Positions 61,987 through 64,000 of a stretch of 64,000 bases of DNA are shown here, in pieces. The notes under the pieces were generated by a model. The model was not told the origin of the DNA and did not search any database. It saw nothing but the letters and a program-made list of their open reading frames with translations. Source of the DNA: PALSA-278 sp963760285 (GTDB taxonomy: Bacteria; Acidobacteriota; Terriglobia; Acidiferrales; UBA7541); the NCBI GenBank assembly GCA_963760285.1, contig CAVXCI010000001.1, positions 496,001 to 560,000 on the forward strand, in the 5' to 3' direction. Made by a program: the position numbers and the translations under genes. Positions within the stretch are counted from its first letter, which is position 1. Each line of letters begins with the position of its first letter.

Positions 61987-62576
61987 CGACGCGCGGTAAT
62001 CCCAGCTTGCCCTTTCTCTCCTCCATCCGTGTGAACTCGAGAAGGACTTCCCGGCTGCTTGGCCTCACGGGATTCATGGGCAGCGGCAAGTCCACCATCG
62101 GAAGGCTCCTGGCCCGTCAGGTGGGTTGGCATTCCGTGGACTTGGATCAGCGCATCGTGGAAACCTGCGGCCTGAGTATCCAAGAGATATTCTCCCGATT
62201 GGGTGAGTCCGCGTTTCGTGACCTGGAGCAAGAGGAGCTTTCCCGCGCCGTGGGGGAAGCTCTCGCAAAAGATCGGCAAGTGATTCTATCCCTCGGAGGC
62301 GGTACAACCACACGAGCCGAAAATCTCGCCTTGCTACGTCAGAGTGGGGGACTGCTGCTCTGGCTTCACTGTCCCATTGAAGAATTGCTCAACCGCTGCG
62401 CACAGATTCCCGATCGTCCGCTCTTCCGTGACGAGGCCAGCTTTTGCAACCTCTACCAACAGCGTCTGCCATTTTATGAAATGGCGGACTATCGAGTGGA
62501 TTCGGCGGACGAACCGGCGCGCGTGGTGGAACAAATTTTGGCCTTGGGCATCCTCAATGGGCCCCCCACCGGATAG
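61983..62576 (+). CDS. aroK: Shikimate kinase
   Basis: 197 residues. Walker A GLTGFMGSGKSTIGRLLARQ, shikimate-binding DLDQRIVETCGLSIQEIFSR and GESAFRDLEQEELSR, GGGTTTRAENLALLRQSG, and the lid with RPLF. It phosphorylates shikimate in aromatic amino acid synthesis. The GTG at 61983 overlaps the DUF4097 stop (GTGA), so this housekeeping gene is the fourth member of a coupled sigma/anti-sigma chain, which is unusual. The N-terminal ~24 residues are extra and may be trimmed by a later start. Confidence 0.88.
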   Translation: MTTRGNPSLPFLSSIRVNSRRTSRLLGLTGFMGSGKSTIGRLLARQVGWHSVDLDQRIVETCGLSIQEIFSRLGESAFRDLEQEELSRAVGEALAKDRQVILSLGGGTTTRAENLALLRQSGGLLLWLHCPIEELLNRCAQIPDRPLFRDEASFCNLYQQRLPFYEMADYRVDSADEPARVVEQILALGILNGPPTG

Positions 62577-62621
62577 GCCTTCACGAGTCGTCCATGGCAC
62601 ACACAGCACGGGAAGACTTCC

Positions 62622-63695
62622 CTACAGGGAAACCCTCTCAACTGCGCCCGTTTCTTCCGGCGGCGGGGGTGGGAGCTTGACGTGGATCGTTATAATGGCA
62701 GAGCGACGCAGAATGGAAAGGGTAACTTCATTGCCGTTTCCGTTGCTGCTGATTAGATCGCGCAAGTTGTCCGTGGACTTTACCGGCTTGCCTTCTACCT
62801 GGGTGATCACGTCACCCGCCTTCAGGCCGGCTTTCTCTGCCGCTGAACCAGCGATGACTTCCACCACAAGGACGCCCTTACCGTCAGGAGCGCCAAAATA
62901 GGAACCAAGCTGCCCATTCAGATCCTGCGCGCTAATTCCCAACCGCGGCGTGCCCAGATCAAATCCCCGGGGAAACTCAAAATGGAATTTAGAGCCCGGC
63001 GCGATCATTGGATTTGGAGAGAGAGGGGTAAGCTCCCCGCGTTTCATGCTCATCCACTGATTTCCTTCCATGTCTTCGCGCTTGCCGATATCTACCGAAA
63101 TGTCCTGTGCTCTGCCATTCCGCCAGACGTTCAATTTCACCGTCCGCCCGGCGGGCGTTTCCTCAACCAGGCGGCGGAACTGCATCGCTCCTTCCACGGA
63201 CTGCTGGTCGAAATTCAATATGACGTCCCCGTTTTTCAGTCCCGCCTTCTCCGCAGGGCTGCCGGATTGAACGCTCTCGACGTAAACTCCGCGTTCGACG
63301 GGAAGCTTCAACTCCTTCACGCGGCCGGCTGTGACCTCGCCGGTCTCCACCCCCAGCCATCCGGTCTCATCCCCATCATCGCTGAGGTTGCGGACCTGGG
63401 CCATGAGACTCTGGAGGTCCATTTTCGTTTGCTCCTGGGTCTGTGCGGCTGTGCCAACATCTTGCGGCGGCCACGCGGCAAGAGTCATGCGTTCAGTGTT
63501 GGCAACAGGAGCGATTGACTCATCGCTATCCCATCGCGATCCCGCAGATCGTGAAAACGCATGATTACACCCAGATGTTCCGTGGGAAGCCAGACAATGG
63601 ACACGTTCCGCGAGTGAATGGACCACAGGCGCAGCTGAAAAGTTGATAGCCAAAACCCCAATTCCCGCTGCGGCCTTCCAAATGTTCACAGTCAT
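62622..63695 (-). CDS. Exported protein with two PDZ domains, no protease domain
   Basis: 357 residues. An N-terminal signal-like segment (AAAGIGVLAINFSAAPVVHS) is followed by a linker, PDZ-1 at about 135-195 (GWLGVETGEVTAGRVKELKL, then GVYVESVQSGSPAEKAGLKN) and PDZ-2 at about 265-340 (PRLGISAQDLNGQLGSYFGA, GSAAEKAGLKAGDVITQVEG). The HtrA/DegQ catalytic triad domain is absent, so it is an adaptor or sensor of unfolded C-termini rather than a protease. GGGAGGG precedes the ATG; it lies 21 nt after a DUF4097 gene and faces aroK. Confidence 0.82.
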   Translation of the reverse strand: MTVNIWKAAAGIGVLAINFSAAPVVHSLAERVHCLASHGTSGCNHAFSRSAGSRWDSDESIAPVANTERMTLAAWPPQDVGTAAQTQEQTKMDLQSLMAQVRNLSDDGDETGWLGVETGEVTAGRVKELKLPVERGVYVESVQSGSPAEKAGLKNGDVILNFDQQSVEGAMQFRRLVEETPAGRTVKLNVWRNGRAQDISVDIGKREDMEGNQWMSMKRGELTPLSPNPMIAPGSKFHFEFPRGFDLGTPRLGISAQDLNGQLGSYFGAPDGKGVLVVEVIAGSAAEKAGLKAGDVITQVEGKPVKSTDNLRDLISSNGNGNEVTLSILRRSAIITIHVKLPPPPPEETGAVERVSL

Positions 63696-63716
63696 GATTC
63701 CCTCCCTGTTCCTTGT

Positions 63717-64000
63717 CTAGATAAGTGGCCGTCCGGCCTTGATGCGGATATCGCCATTGGTGGAATTGAGAATCACTTCACTGCCCCCGGCGCCCAGCCG
63801 ACCACTGAAACCCTTTGAACTTAGAGATGTCTTTTCCCGAATGGGCATTTCCGAATCAAAATTCCCGTTCAAATTTTCGACACGCAATTCGGCGTTCACG
63901 CTGGTGGGCAGTTCCAAAAGAACAGTTCCGTTCACTGTGGATACTTCCATGGGCCGCCCACCGGGAAGCTGCCGCAGGTCCAGGTGTACACTGCCGTTTG
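63717..64000 (-). CDS. DUF4097-type protein, C-terminal fragment (window edge)
   Basis: The frame is open to the window end and ends at 63717. Visible residues include NGSVHLDLRQLPGGRPMEVS, TVNGTVLLELPTSVNAELRV and GAGGSEVILNSTNGDIRIKA, a repetitive beta-solenoid of the DUF4097 kind. It is upstream of, and likely co-transcribed with, the PDZ protein gene. It is the second DUF4097 protein within 3 kb, on the opposite strand from the one in the sigma operon. Confidence 0.7.
   Translation of the reverse strand, partial: NGSVHLDLRQLPGGRPMEVSTVNGTVLLELPTSVNAELRVENLNGNFDSEMPIREKTSLSSKGFSGRLGAGGSEVILNSTNGDIRIKAGRPLI

Noticed and set aside
1..64000. CRISPR array, rRNA, tRNA or prophage
   Set aside because: No regularly spaced repeats, rRNA core sequences, tRNA-like folds or phage structural genes were noticed on reading; a dedicated RNA search was not possible.

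Overview
The window reads as chromosomal DNA of a Gram-negative bacterium, most likely an Acidobacteriota (Terriglobia-like). This placement is inference. It rests on an outer-membrane toolkit (BamA, Skp, LolC/LolD-type genes, heptose/LPS genes), a futalosine-type menaquinone gene, a very large Ig-like/beta-propeller lipoprotein, and GC-rich intergenic DNA full of small palindromic repeats. No rRNA, tRNA, CRISPR array, prophage or intact transposase was seen.

Layout. 1-2.3 kb: two membrane GT-C glycosyltransferases, the first cut by the window edge. 2.4-4.2 kb: GTP-type PEP carboxykinase with a frameshift. 4.2-7.7 kb: repeat-rich DNA with a secreted beta-propeller protein, a small membrane protein, an IS-end-like repeat block and a small frameshifted gene. 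7.7-9.5 kb: BioY and a secreted protein of unknown function. 9.5-12.5 kb: a YtrA-type GntR regulator with a clear promoter/operator, a DUF3887-alpha/beta hydrolase and a DUF1648 membrane protein. 12.6-14.6 kb: an MqnD-like and a MetE-like gene broken by many single-base indels. 14.6-22.4 kb: sulfotransferase, core MetE, gamma-glutamyltransferase, AsnRS, arginase, Ddl. 22.4-26.9 kb: TetR-controlled HlyD/ABC-2 efflux operon. 26.9-31.4 kb (minus): GH57 glucanotransferase, Trm112-like protein, heptosyltransferase, heptose kinase. 31.5-37.1 kb: CuA-type cupredoxin, DUF59, 7Fe ferredoxin, TlpA-like thioredoxin, UPF0173 hydrolase, O-methyltransferase, proline dehydrogenase, TrxB. 37.5-40.2 kb: MscL and an APC transporter with a cytosolic tail. 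40.3-45.2 kb (minus): an iron-uptake operon (Ftr1-DUF2318 fusion, two FtsX-like permeases, ABC ATPase, DUF971) behind a near-perfect 27-bp palindromic operator. 45.3-58.8 kb (minus): lysS-lolC-lolD-clpC-bamA-lipoprotein-skp, ended by a strong terminator. 59-64 kb: an unknown protein, an ECF sigma/anti-sigma/DUF4097/aroK chain joined by 4-nt overlaps, then an opposing DUF4097-PDZ pair.

How the genes work together. The right half is dominated by envelope biogenesis (BamA, Skp, Lol, ClpC, LPS heptose) and iron/Fe-S/redox metabolism (Ftr1 system, DUF971, DUF59, ferredoxin, CuA protein, thioredoxin reductase). An ECF sigma/anti-sigma pair with DUF4097 and PDZ proteins suggests envelope-stress control. 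At least ten apparent single-base indels interrupt otherwise well-conserved genes, mostly at 10.3-14.6 kb and often in short homopolymers. They look more like sequence or assembly error than old pseudogenes and should be read that way until checked.
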